Assembly: GCF_028858725.1 (NCBI RefSeq)
Contig: NC_084766.1
Location: 25,837,001 to 25,901,000 of the forward strand
Origin: Colius striatus
Taxonomy: Eukaryota > Chordata > Aves > Coliiformes > Coliidae
Length of the DNA stretch: 64,000 bases
Reading direction: 5' to 3'
Part shown: in pieces, positions 26,481 through 36,161 of the stretch
Layout: each line of letters opens with the position of its first letter
How positions within the stretch are numbered: position 1 is the first letter of the stretch
The notes under the pieces: generated by a model
The model's database searches: none
Told to the model about the DNA's origin: nothing
The model's input: the letters and a program-made list of their open reading frames with translations, nothing else
Translations under genes and position numbers: made by a program

Positions 26481-28865
26481 AAAGATTTGTGCAATTTGAG
26501 TAATTTTGGGGATTTGGGTCTGAGTCTTTCAAGGATTTCCTTCCAGCCTGCTGGTATATGGGTCCTTCTCCAGGACACAGCCATGCTGCAGCTCTCCCTC
26601 TCAGTGGAGGTACTGTACAGCTCCAAGGTTTGTTGGCCAAGTCAGCCCCCAAGATCTCGGTCAGGGGCTCAAGTGGATCACAAGGGAATTGCACTTGTGC
26701 ACCAGCCACTAGGAATAGGGGTCCTGCTGCAGTTGCTTGGAACATGGGAGCACCCCTAGAACTAGCAGTTTGTGCTGAGCTGGACCCTAAGGTCCAGACA
26801 CTCTTTGCTCCTCTGAAAAAAGCAGCCTTCCCTTGACCTGGAGCCGTATCCTTGTTCTGTGGGACAGCAGCACTTACTATCATTTATTGATTCTAATGTT
26901 TGTGCTCATTCAGCTACAAGGTCCCAGCAGTCACACTGGCAACTGGCTCAGGTCCCACCTGTTTAAGGCAATCTCGTTCCCTCTCTGTAGACAGACTCCA
27001 GAACACTCTAACCCATCAGGAAGCAAAGGGATTCACTATCCCAGGGTCTTCACCCATGGACATCAGCAGTCTTTGCAGGGACCTTTGCATTTCTTCTGCT
27101 CGAGGAGACTGTGACATTGACTCCACTATTAGATTCCAGATGTATGGCAGTACTAAAACAGCACAAGTGAGGAGGCCAGGATAAGCTGCACTCTACTTTT
27201 CCAAGGCTATAGAGAACCACGGAAGCCTCTATCATCAGTAATAGGCATCAGAGCAAAGGCACCAGAACAACGCCACACACATAACTAAGCAGAGTTGGAA
27301 ACTTCTCAGTTATCTGATCAATAATTTCCAGTAGCAGAAACCTGAGACAACATTGTAATGCAAAGCAACAGAAGTGGTAAAGGAAGTGATAAAATGGTGT
27401 GAGGAGTATGTGAAAGACCCAAAAAAACCCCAGATGATGGAGAGGATTTCTGCCTCAGTGGTGTGAGGCAGGCAGCCCGGGCCAGGCGTCACGGTGAGGC
27501 TGTCTGCCTGGCTGGCTCTGCCAACAAAGAATAAGCTACTTGGATGATCCAAGTGTTATAACCTCACCATCACTGACCTAAAATGGGCCTCAGGAAAACT
27601 GAGTCCTTCTGGGTAAACTATCTGTGAAACGATCTGAGCCCTGGAAAAATAAGGCACAAGCCAGATCTCTCTCACCCAAGTGTGTGCATAGCTCTTGTGT
27701 CTTTCTTTTGTCTCCACTGACTCCTTATTCCTCTTAGGCCCTACAGGACAGATATATGGGGCTAAGGTGGGGTATATACATGTGGGTGTTGATCTTATTG
27801 CCAATCCCTCACTGCACACCCAGGACCAGCCTGCTGCTGCAGTGGGGCAGGGCTCTGCCTTAGGCTGGGCTCATCCTGCTCCCAAGTGAAGGGGATGTTT
27901 CCCTGTGGGGCTTCTGCCCCAGGAATGGCCCTCTAAGGATGGCTACAAAGATGGGGGCTCCTGTCCAGGGTTGCTGCCATGCTTGCAGGGCCTCCTCTGT
28001 AATCTCTGTTATGATTACCTTGTGGTCCCAAGGAGATGTGAATCCCAGCACCATCTCTCCTCATTTGTCTGGTCCCTTTGAAACAGCACAGCTGGAAGTC
28101 ACGTATCTCTCCAGTGCCGGCCCTGGCTTGCTCATCCTTCCTGCTTATCTGCTGTACCTCATTCATGCTGTCCCCTGGTCATCTGTGAGGAGAAACAGGG
28201 ACAAGTGGAGCAGAGAGTGGAACTGGGCATTAGTGCAGAGCTCAGTGGCACAGATCTGTTCAGCTGGAGACAGGATCTAGTTGCACATTTTGCCACATTC
28301 CTCGCACCTGGATCACAGTTATTTTAAGCTGTTTTCCCATCTCATAGCTATGTTTCATGCTACTCTTCCCTGAGATCAGACACTTTCGACTGGTGTCTTG
28401 GCAGGTCTTCCACTAGGGTACCATGTTACTGGGAAAGGTGCTTGGCCTGGACACGGGTGGTGTATGTGTGTCTCTTCCCATCAACTCTGCAGCCCTGGGT
28501 ATGCCCAGCAAACACTCATCAGTAAGAAGGCCCAGCCCACTTGGTGGACAGGAGAGAAACTGAAGCAGCTCTTTCAGTTACTGGCAAACAACTCAAAGGC
28601 AAAATTCTCCCCATCTGTCCCTGTGGCATGTGATGAGTTTCTGTCATGTGCACCTCCTCCTACAGGTATGTCCCTACCTCTGCACCTCCCTGCAGCACAA
28701 CTGCCCACAGCCTCATCCTATGGAGACTCCACACTGCTGTAGGCATCCCAGTCTCCACTGGAGGCGAGGGGCTGGGAATGATCCCTCAGGACACCGGGAC
28801 TGACCCCTCAGGACACCTTCACCCAGGCTCAGGTGTGCTGCACAGGTTGCCTTGAGCATGGAGTG

Positions 28866-29160
28866 ATGTGTGTGTGTGTGTGTCTGCCAGCCTTTGTGTC
28901 TCTCTGTTTGTCTGCCTGGCTGTCTCTCCACCTGATCATTCTTGCCTGCTTCCTTCTGTGCCTCGGCTTCTCCCTGCCTGCACGTGCATCTGCGTGTCTG
29001 TTTGTCCCTTTGTCTGTCTGTCTAGCTCTGAGTCTGCGTCTGTGTGCATCTTATATGTTCATAGGCTTTTCCCTTCTCGCGTGCCTGCGCATCCATCTCT
29101 CTCTGAGCGTGTGTGACCTTGTTCGTCTGTTCGTGTATGTTCCTGTGCTTTTCCTGCGTC
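28866..29160. repeat. (TG)n and degenerate TCTG/CTGC-rich tract
   Basis: It opens with nine TG dinucleotides at 28866-28883 and continues as an irregular mix of TCTG, TGTC, GCCTG and CGTG units up to the INA CpG island. It looks like a decayed tetranucleotide repeat. Confidence 0.75.
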
Positions 29161-29237
29161 CGCCTGCGTGTGTCCGTCCATCCCTACAGCCAGAGACTAG
29201 CCCGTCCCGCCCCGCGCCCCGCTCACCGCCGCAGCCC

Positions 29238-29265
29238 TTCAGCACCGCGGTGCGCGGACAGCTCC
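29238..29265 (+). promoter_or_regulatory. RE1/NRSE-like REST site with expanded half-site spacing
   Basis: A perfect left half-site TTCAGCACC (29238-29246) is followed after 9 bases by GGACAGCTCC (29256-29265), which matches 9 of 10 bases of the right half-site GGACAGCGCC. Canonical RE1 has 2 bases between the halves. Seven extra bases fall in the range of expanded-spacing sites known to be bound by REST. It lies about 0.49 kb upstream of the start codon of INA, a neuron-specific gene, which fits REST silencing outside neurons. The centre also contains a 12-bp palindrome, GCACCGCGGTGC (29242-29253). Confidence 0.6.
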
Positions 29266-29280
29266 CGCCGCCTCCTACCG

Positions 29281-29605
29281 CCCCGCGCCCCGTCCCGCTC
29301 CGCACCCCGCCCTAACCCGCACCCCGTCCCGTCCCGCTCCGCACCCCGCCCTAACCCGCACCCCGCACCGTCCCGCGCCCCGTCCCGCTCCGCACCCCGC
29401 CCTAACCCGCACCCCGCACCGTCCCACTCCGCACCCCACCCTAACCCGCACCCCGCACCGTCCCGCTCCGCACCCCGCCCTAACCCGCACCCCGCATCGT
29501 CCCACTCCGCACCCCACCCTAACCCGCACCCCGCACCGTCCCGCTCCGCACCCCGCCCTAACCCGCACCCCGCACCGCCCCGCGCCCCGTCCCGCTCCGC
29601 ACCCT
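29281..29605. repeat. 39-bp GC-rich minisatellite with CCCTAACCC core
   Basis: CCCTAA recurs at 29310, 29349, 29400, 29439, 29478, 29517 and 29556. Six spacings result: five of 39 bp and one of 51 bp, where an extra 12-bp GTCCCGCGCCCC is inserted. Units differ by few substitutions, such as CCGCTCC versus CCACTCC alternating between copies, which suggests a higher-order 78-bp unit in the middle. The complementary strand of each unit has G-runs of 4, 3, 3 and 4 with loops of 3, 3 and 1, a canonical G-quadruplex pattern. The array ends about 120 bp before the INA start codon. The unit length is a multiple of three, so it creates spurious repetitive open frames. Confidence 0.95.
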
Positions 29606-29682
29606 GCTCCGCCCGGCGCGCCGTTCCACACCGCCCCGCGCCCCCTCCCCGCCGCAGCGCCCCTCCCCGCTCCGCCCCGCCG

Positions 29683-29690
29683 TACATAAG
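29683..29690 (+). promoter_or_regulatory. INA: TATA-like element of INA
   Basis: TACATAAG is the only AT-rich octamer in a very GC-rich stretch just before the INA start codon. If used, transcription would start near 29710-29715 and leave a 5' UTR of only about 10 bases, so it may be a weak or unused element. Confidence 0.4.
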
Positions 29691-29723
29691 CGCTGTCGCC
29701 GCAGCCGGTTCTGCTCCGCCGCA

Positions 29724-30641
29724 ATGAGCTACAGCGCGGAGCCGGCGGCGTTGGCCGCGTCCTACCGCCACCTCTTCGCGGAGGCCCCGCGGCGCCCCGA
29801 GGGGACAGCGGGCCGGCGGGCGCTCCCCGCCGCGGAGCCGGGGTCGGGGCGCGCCAGCGAGAAGGAGCAGCTGCAGGGCCTCAACGAGCGCTTCGCCGGC
29901 TACATCGAACGGGTGCGGGCGCTGGAGGAGCGGAACCGGGCGCTGGCGGCGGAGCTGTCGGAGCTGCGGCAGCGGGCAGATGAGCCGCGCCGGCTGAGCC
30001 AGGCGCTGGGCGGGGAGCTGCGCGCCCTGCGCGCCCGGCTGGAGGAGGCGCACGGGGAGCGGGCGCAGGCGGCGCTGGAGCGGGCGCGCCTGGCCGAGGA
30101 GACGCAGCGGCTGCGGGCGCGGTGCGAGGAGGAGGCGCGGGGCCGCGCCGAGGCGGAGCGGGCCTTGCGCGCCCGGCAGCAGGCGGCCGACGGGGCCTCC
30201 CGCGCCCGCGCAGACCTGGAGCGGCGGGCGGCGGCGTTGCGGGAGGAGCTGGCGGCGCTGCGGGGCGCCCACGCCGAGCAGCTGGCCCAGCTCGAAGCCG
30301 CGCTCCGCGCCGCCGCCGCGCCGGTCACGGCGCCGGCCCCGGCGGGGGGGACCGACCTGGCGGCCGCGCTGCGGGAGCTGCGGGCCCAGTACGAGGCGCT
30401 GGCGGCCCGCAACTTGCAGGCGGCCGAGGACTGGTACCGCGCCCGCTGCGCCCGCCTCCACGAGCGGGCGGCCCGCAGCCAGGAGGCCGTCCGGGCCAGT
30501 CGCCGGGAGGCCGGCGAGTGCCGCCGCCAGCTCCAGGCCCGCCTGGCAGAGATGGAAAGCCTGCGCGGCGCCCAGCAGTCCCTGGAGAGGCAGCTGCAGG
30601 AGCTGGAGGAGCGGCACAGCGCCGAGGCCGCCGGCCTGCAG
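29724..30641 (+). CDS. INA: INA exon 1 (head and most of the rod)
   Basis: Exactly 306 codons, ending CTGCAG followed by GTGAGC. It covers the head, coil 1A, coil 1B and most of coil 2. The open frame continues past the donor to 31265 only because the intron start is GC-rich. The splice point is fixed by the match to [12 protein letters not shown] in mammalian INA. Confidence 0.93.
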
Positions 30642-33600
30642 GTGAGCCGGGCGGCGCCGCGAACTGTCCCCGTCCCCTTTCCGCGCAGGGTCCTCGCCTC
30701 GGTGCTGTGCGGCGCTGAGCATCCGCCTCCCGTACGATCTCCATCCCCGTACCTCCCGTACAACCTCCCCCGGCACTGTGTAGCACGCGGAGTCTTCGTC
30801 CCACGCGATCCCCCCGGCGCTGTGCAGCACCAGCGCCCCCGACCCAGCGCTCCCCCTCCCCCGGTCCTCTGCGGCGCTGAGCATTTCCACCGCGTGCAAA
30901 ACCCTGCAGCGCAGCTCCGTGCTCTGCAGCAGCCCCTCCCGCAGTTCTGTGCGGCAGCGCTGGACACCGGCGCAATCCCGCGCTCCTCCACTGCCCCGTG
31001 CAGCACCCAGCACTCCGGCTATCCGCTGCTGTGCTGCATCGCATCCCCCACCTCCCCTGCCTCCATACAGCACCATACGGCACCGACTCCCCTCCCCCCC
31101 GGCCTTGTGCAGTGCCCAGTCATGCAGGGGCAGTGTCCCCGCAGCGCTGCGCACACCAGGCACCTCTGCACGCTTCCTCCTACCCTGGCAAGGGGCCTCC
31201 CTGCCCGGCACAACAGCTCCTGCTTAACCAGGGCGTTTCTTGCTGCTTTCACCCTTTATCTATAGACAGAACCCCAAGAGCGAGGTATGGGGGGACCAGG
31301 CAGGACCAAGACACTCCCTTCAGCATCCTCTTGGATATCCCTGCTCTGCCTGGCCGTCTCTCAACCCCCAGTACTCTCTGGGACATTGCCCTGTCCTTTA
31401 AGGGCCAGCTCCATCATTGCCCACATTATTGCCTACAGTGGGCAATTCCTCGAAGCCGCCTGCCCAGGCTTGGCCCCTCGCCCTGCCGTTGGGCTCTTGG
31501 CATCTGTGCTGCAGAAATTGGAGCTCTGCAAATGTAGAGGCTGATTTTGCAGCCAGATCCTAGCATCTCTTATGTCTGTGGAAAGACTCCTGTGGGACTG
31601 ACACTGAGCACTCCATGTTTCTTATCCCATTTCCATAGTATTACCAGGTTTAAATGCTACAGGGAAACGTTCATGGTTTATAATAAAGGCCTGAGATTGT
31701 TCTGCTACATGGTTATTAAATGATTTGTGGTTCTGAAATCAAGCTGTTTCCTTCTAAATACTGAAACACAACAGCCTTAGGTCATACTTGAAGGATGTTG
31801 TTATTTCACACCCAAGTAATGCTTTGTCATTTTCAAGGCTAAATTTTGCCAGGCTGCTGAGAAATCGTGACTGCAGCTCCAGGCTGCTTGCAATCATCCT
31901 GTCTTCTTCAACAAATATTGTGGAAACAGGCAATATACAGTATTTCCTGTAGTGGATGAAAGGATTACACACAGTAATCTTCTTAAACAGTCCTGATGCC
32001 ATGTGAAAAGAGAGACTGGGAACAACCCATCAATAGGGGGAAAAAAATAATGCAACTGGATTAATCAGCACCTTAATTGAAATTGCTTTAGTGAGAGCAC
32101 AGCAGCATGTGCATGTGTAGCAGTTAAATAATTTCCCTGGCTGCAACCAGTGGAAAAGGATGGAAGTCTGTCTTCAAAGAGAATATTGCTATTGTGTGAG
32201 CTTTTAAAATGCTCTTACAGACTGCTAAAACAGAGCCATGTCTTTGTAAGGTATGCAGATAATTCCGAACCACTATGTGAGAGCTTTCCCTTAGGAAATG
32301 GGTTTGTAATGGTGTGGGAAGGGGGTTTTATTCATCCAGCTGGTAGAGCTGGGGTGTGGAAGAGAGTTACAGCCAAGATAACAAGGATAACCCATTTCTA
32401 AAGAACGTTTGGTTCATGCAGACTGCAGGAAGGGGGAAGGGGGGTGAAAATACAGAGGGTCAGAGCAGTTGCTGCAGAGGTCCCTCCCTCCTGTCATGGC
32501 TTGGTGCAGCAGCAGTCTGGCTGCAATGGGGCAGAGAGTTTCCTCTGTATTGCAGTGGCATCCATGCACATCCTGGGCTTTTCAGCTGACGCCCCAAAGG
32601 TCTTTCTGAACCCTTTCCCACTGCCCAGTCCCACCTCAGAGGCACAGTTCCATGCAGCTCTCTTGCTGTAGGAGATGGTCAGAACAGCACAGGTCAAGGC
32701 AGAGACCCCAAGAATGGCCCATCAATGTCCCACAAAGCAGGATGTGTCCAGCTAACTTGACTGTGAGATGCCCTGTGCTGCATTCAGGATGAGCTGGCAC
32801 TGCTTCTCCAATGGTCTCTGCTCAGACTGAGCTCACTGGTCAGTCTCAGCCTAGCTCCCTTCTCCTTGGGCAGCTCCAGGTCTTGTGGCAGTCTTGGCAG
32901 TCTGCACAAGGAAGGTTATGCAGGACATAAAGGTGATAGGATGGGCATGATGTTGCAGGACAAAGCTTGTTTGCTGGAACAGAGGAGCTGGAAGCAACCA
33001 CAAAGGCCAGGCTGTGGGATGGAGTGTGGGAAAGCAGGTGTTGGCAGTGGCCATTGCAGGGCTTTGCAGGCAGGGCTGCACTATCACTTAAATGCAAACT
33101 GCTTACTCATTCCTGCTCCAAATCACACTCCTCCTGTGTGGCACAGTGCCAGCAAGAAACTATCAGATTGGAAAGATCCCTAGAGGAGCAGATTTCACTG
33201 CTTTCAGGCTGCTGCTTAGATACTGCTTGTGGGGTGCTTGTGGGAGAAAATCAGGCTGCTTGTTTTCTGACAAAAAGAAGTACAAAAAATACAAGTCCCC
33301 TTTGTTAGCAGGAGATCTGGCCTCAAACTCTTCCACATGGCAGGACAAAGCTGGTGGGAAGGATGCTAGGAGGACATCACAGTCCATCTGGGCACTCTGG
33401 CTCTTGCAGAGCAGGCCCCTGACTCTTAACCCCCTCACATCCCTGCATTCTGAGCCTCCCAACCTGGGGGCTCTCAGGCATTTTCCAGGGAAGGTATCAG
33501 ACTTTTTCCCTGGAGCCAGCTCTTCCCTCCTGCCCTGGCAACACCACCTCACCTTCCATGGCCTGGACGTGTGTCCCAACTCTTCTAAAGACCCCAGATA

Positions 33601-35055
33601 CAACTGCAGTGCTTCTTCTGGCACCTCCTCCAGCCACGGGCTGCTGCAGTGCTGGGTGCTCTTGCTTTTCCTGCTGAGCCACCTTCTCTGCTTTGATGAT
33701 GTTAAGCCCAAAACTACCCCAGCAGCTCTTCCCTTCCCTCTGCAGCAGCCTGCCTCATCCCCTGCAGGGCTAGGGCCTCCACCACCATGCACTATTTGCT
33801 CCCCCTCCCAGTCTCACAGACCCTGTTGCAGGTGGGAAACTATATAAAATACATGTATAAATCCATATATATAATCCTTCTTTGTTTAATGCTCCCCCCA
33901 CTGCACACATAAGCCATGCCTGATGCTCTGCCTGCTTCTTCATCCCTGCTAGCCTGAGATTTCACACTCTCAAGCTCCTGGTGGGTTGTGCCATTGTGGA
34001 CCAATTGCCCTTTGTAGCTTTCCAGTCTCCACCGTGGGCAGAGCTGAAAACCTGTGGGAGAGGTTCCCACCTGATCACAGCCCTGAGCACTCGTTGCCTT
34101 TGCAGGACACCATCGGGCAGCTGGAGGATGACCTGCGAAACACCAAAAACGAGATGGCTCGGCACTTGAGGGAGTACCAAGACCTGCTCAATGTCAAGAT
34201 GGCCCTTGATATTGAGATAGCTGCCTACAGGTAAGGCTGCTTTAACCCTGCTCTGCCTGGCCACCTCTCAGTCCCCTGACCCCGCCAGGCTGAGGTATTT
34301 TCAAAGGTCTGGAAGATATCTGAGGATGCACTCAAGGAGTAGCACCATCAGTGTTACTTATCTCCCTTGCCTGGACCTGCTGTGCTCCTGCCTGGGGAAC
34401 ACCCCTGGCTTGGTCCAGCAGCAATGAACCACATACCCCAGCTGTCCCAGAAGCAGTGATTTTTAATGGGGACAACATCTGCTGGGAATCTTGTCTGTCT
34501 TGCAAAGTCAAAGTAGATGCAAAAGGCAGACACCCCCAGGATCGAGCTTTTATTTTCCTGGCATTTTTAGAGGGAGAGGAAGGAGCTTTGTCTCATGTAC
34601 CCCATATTGCAAAGTGCCCCAAAAGTGACTGACCAGAGGATATGATCTTGAACCGCTTTCATGGTACAGCGTGACCTGAACCGGTGTCCACTGCAGGTTG
34701 AGTTGATGGCCTGGAGTGCTCAGGCTTGCTCATGGGTCACAGCACACCCTCAAGCTCTGCAGATGTTTCATGGGAGTTGTTCCCATACTAACCTCTTCCT
34801 TTGTGATGTGCTTGCAGGAAGCTGCTGGAGGGAGAAGAGACCCTCTTCAGCATGGGAAGCAGCAGTCTTTCAACGCTCAATCCCCTCCCCAACCCCACTT
34901 ACTCCTTTCAGCCAAGAGGCTTTAGTTCCTCTGTTCTGTCCTTCAAGGAGGAGGAGCAAGGAGAGGTTATCAAAGTGACCTCTAAAATATCATCCACCAA
35001 GAAAAGGGGGAGATTAAACCTGCATGAAGGAATCATTGCAAATGCAAAGATTTAA
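29724..35055 (+). CDS. INA: Alpha-internexin, neuronal type IV intermediate filament (three exons)
   Basis: Alpha-internexin co-assembles with neurofilament proteins in axons. The exons 29724-30641, 34106-34230 and 34818-35055 splice in phase to 426 residues. The start is MSYSAEP, matching the MSFGSEH-type start of mammalian INA. Residues 1-45 form a short head. The rod begins with [19 protein letters not shown] (about 46-64) and runs through heptad-rich coils to the helix-termination motif [20 protein letters not shown] (329-348) and KLLEGEE. The tail (356-426) keeps LNPLPNPTY, a short KEEEQGE and a KVTSK stretch. Mammalian INA is about 499 residues; here both the head (no long Ser-rich part) and the acidic tail are shorter. 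Exon 1 is extremely GC-rich and Ala/Arg-rich. Intron positions and phases agree with the INA/neurofilament pattern. No frameshift was seen. Confidence 0.93.
30642..34105 (+). other. INA intron 1
   Basis: A 3.5-kb intron with GTGAGC donor and TTTGCAG acceptor. The first 500 bases are GC-rich and contain a degenerate repeat (30690-31140). The rest is ordinary intron, including an AT-rich patch near 33840-33890. Long open frames at 33092-33847 (plus) and 33163-33792 (minus) overlap each other and resemble nothing. Confidence 0.85.
30690..31140. repeat. Degenerate GC-rich tandem repeat in INA intron 1
   Basis: The motif GCNCTGNGCAGCAC followed by C-rich spacers (CTCCCCC, CCGTACC) recurs irregularly about every 50 to 70 bases. 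Examples are GGCGCTGAGCA near 30711, GGCACTGTGTAGCAC near 30770, GGCGCTGTGCAGCAC near 30816 and GGCGCTGAGCA near 30873. Copies are too diverged for an exact unit to be set by eye. Confidence 0.5.
34106..34230 (+). CDS. INA: INA exon 2 (end of coil 2)
   Basis: Preceded by TTTGCAG and followed by GTAAGG. It encodes 41 residues plus two bases, from [20 protein letters not shown] to the AAYR of the helix-termination motif. It is nearly identical to mammalian INA. Confidence 0.95.
34231..34817 (+). other. INA intron 2
   Basis: A 587-base intron with GTAAGG donor and CTTGCAG acceptor. Nothing else was recognised in it. Confidence 0.9.
34818..35055 (+). CDS. INA: INA exon 3 (C-terminal tail)
   Basis: It starts by completing the split Arg codon, continues [16 protein letters not shown], keeps LNPLPNPTY, and ends with ANAKI and TAA. 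The last 25 residues ([13 protein letters not shown]...) do not clearly match the mammalian acidic/Ser-rich tail, so the tail is diverged or shortened. Confidence 0.88.
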
Positions 35056-36155
35056 CTGTCAGGACCCTGTCTGTTTTGCATTTGAGAGGGAACAGTCTCC
35101 ACTTGGCCTTTAAATTGCCTGCTGGGCTTGTGGGAAGACCCCTTAGAAACACATCACTCCCCAGTGACAGTGACCCTGGGGCAGCTTCCCCATGGGTCCT
35201 GCTGCATGTGGGCCAAGCTTGGCACACTGCTCCCCTTTAAATGAGGCTGAGGCACGGGCAGGCAGCCAGATGCATGTTGGTTGTTGTGGTGGCACAGTGG
35301 ACTTGTAGCACCCACCATCCCTCCCTCCTCCCACGATGGGTGAGAGAGAGCTGTCTGGGACCACTGCTCAGGCTGGGCTCTCTGGGGAGGGAAGGGGCAG
35401 GGGAATCAACTCAGCGTCTTTACTGTAACTAGTTTCAAGGCTACAGCCCACCTACTATCCACATCCATGTATAGGTAAACTTATCCCCACTCCTCAAGCT
35501 GCAGCCATCCAATTTTAATCTCAGAAGCACAGAAATAGCCATACTGAACTGTAACCACACCTGAGGTCTGTTCTCTGATCCACTTAGGTTTTAAACTATA
35601 AGGAATGTTTATGGGTTGGGTTTTTGTTTTGTCTTCACTGTTTTTTGGCAGCTTTAATCCAGCCAGGCTCGTGAGGTTTGCTAGCAGCAGGCACAGGGCA
35701 GGGCACGTGAGAGGTGAAGGCAGCACCAGACCACAGGGCACAGCCTCTCACCTGGTGTCACTGCATCCAAAATGTCGGGGTCTGCAGGGCCCTTGTTTGG
35801 CTTCACAGCGGTCACATGAAACTCCCGCACTGACAGCAGCACCGTGGCCCAGGCGGCGCTGGCACGCTGCAGGACTCCCCTACACCAGCCATCCTTGTCT
35901 GTGCTCTAACCCTTCCAACACGTGCCAAATTTGATGTAGGACTTGCCACCGTAGGTTTCCTTCAATGCCTTAAAGCTGCCAGCGATCGCTTTCGCAATTG
36001 TCAGAGGCTCCAGCGCCGTGTGCTGCGTGTCAGTGCCGCGGCCAGCTCACCCTCACGAGCCCTTCCTGCCCTCACGGGGCTGCCAGGGCAGCTCCTGGAA
36101 CCAGCACACGTTTGCTCGCACTCTTTCCTCTTCTATTGTAAGGCACAAGTTAATA

Positions 36156-36161
36156 ATTAAA
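36156..36161 (+). promoter_or_regulatory. INA: Candidate INA polyadenylation signal (ATTAAA)
   Basis: ATTAAA about 1.1 kb after the stop codon, in an AT-rich pocket. It gives a 3' UTR of plausible length. Confidence 0.35.

Larger units (their letters stand above)
24061..29190. other. Intergenic region between NT5C2 and INA starts
   Basis: About 5 kb of moderately GC-rich DNA lies between two divergent promoters. I see no exon-like conserved peptide. Open frames up to about 200 codons occur on both strands but are low-complexity or overlap one another. A pentanucleotide repeat is at 26433-26480 and a TG/TCTG-rich tract begins at 28866. Confidence 0.65.
29190..30720. promoter_or_regulatory. 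INA: CpG island over INA promoter and exon 1
   Basis: This very GC-rich, CpG-dense region covers the upstream minisatellite, the start codon and all of INA exon 1. The extreme composition explains the long overlapping open frames on the minus strand here (one of 662 codons), which are shadows of exon 1 and of the 39-bp repeat. Confidence 0.85.

Noticed and set aside
26353..26883. A 176-codon minus-strand frame
   Set aside because: Part of it is the translated AGAAT microsatellite, other frames overlap it, and no splice or family signal was found.
29223..31211. A 662-codon minus-strand open frame opposite INA exon 1
   Set aside because: It is built from the reverse complement of the 39-bp minisatellite, INA exon 1 and a GC-rich repeat. 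It has no known domain, is extremely biased in composition, and lies opposite a confidently identified exon.
33092..33847. A 251-codon plus-strand frame and a 209-codon minus-strand frame in INA intron 1
   Set aside because: They overlap each other, no conserved motif was seen, and they lie between INA exons whose splice sites are clear.
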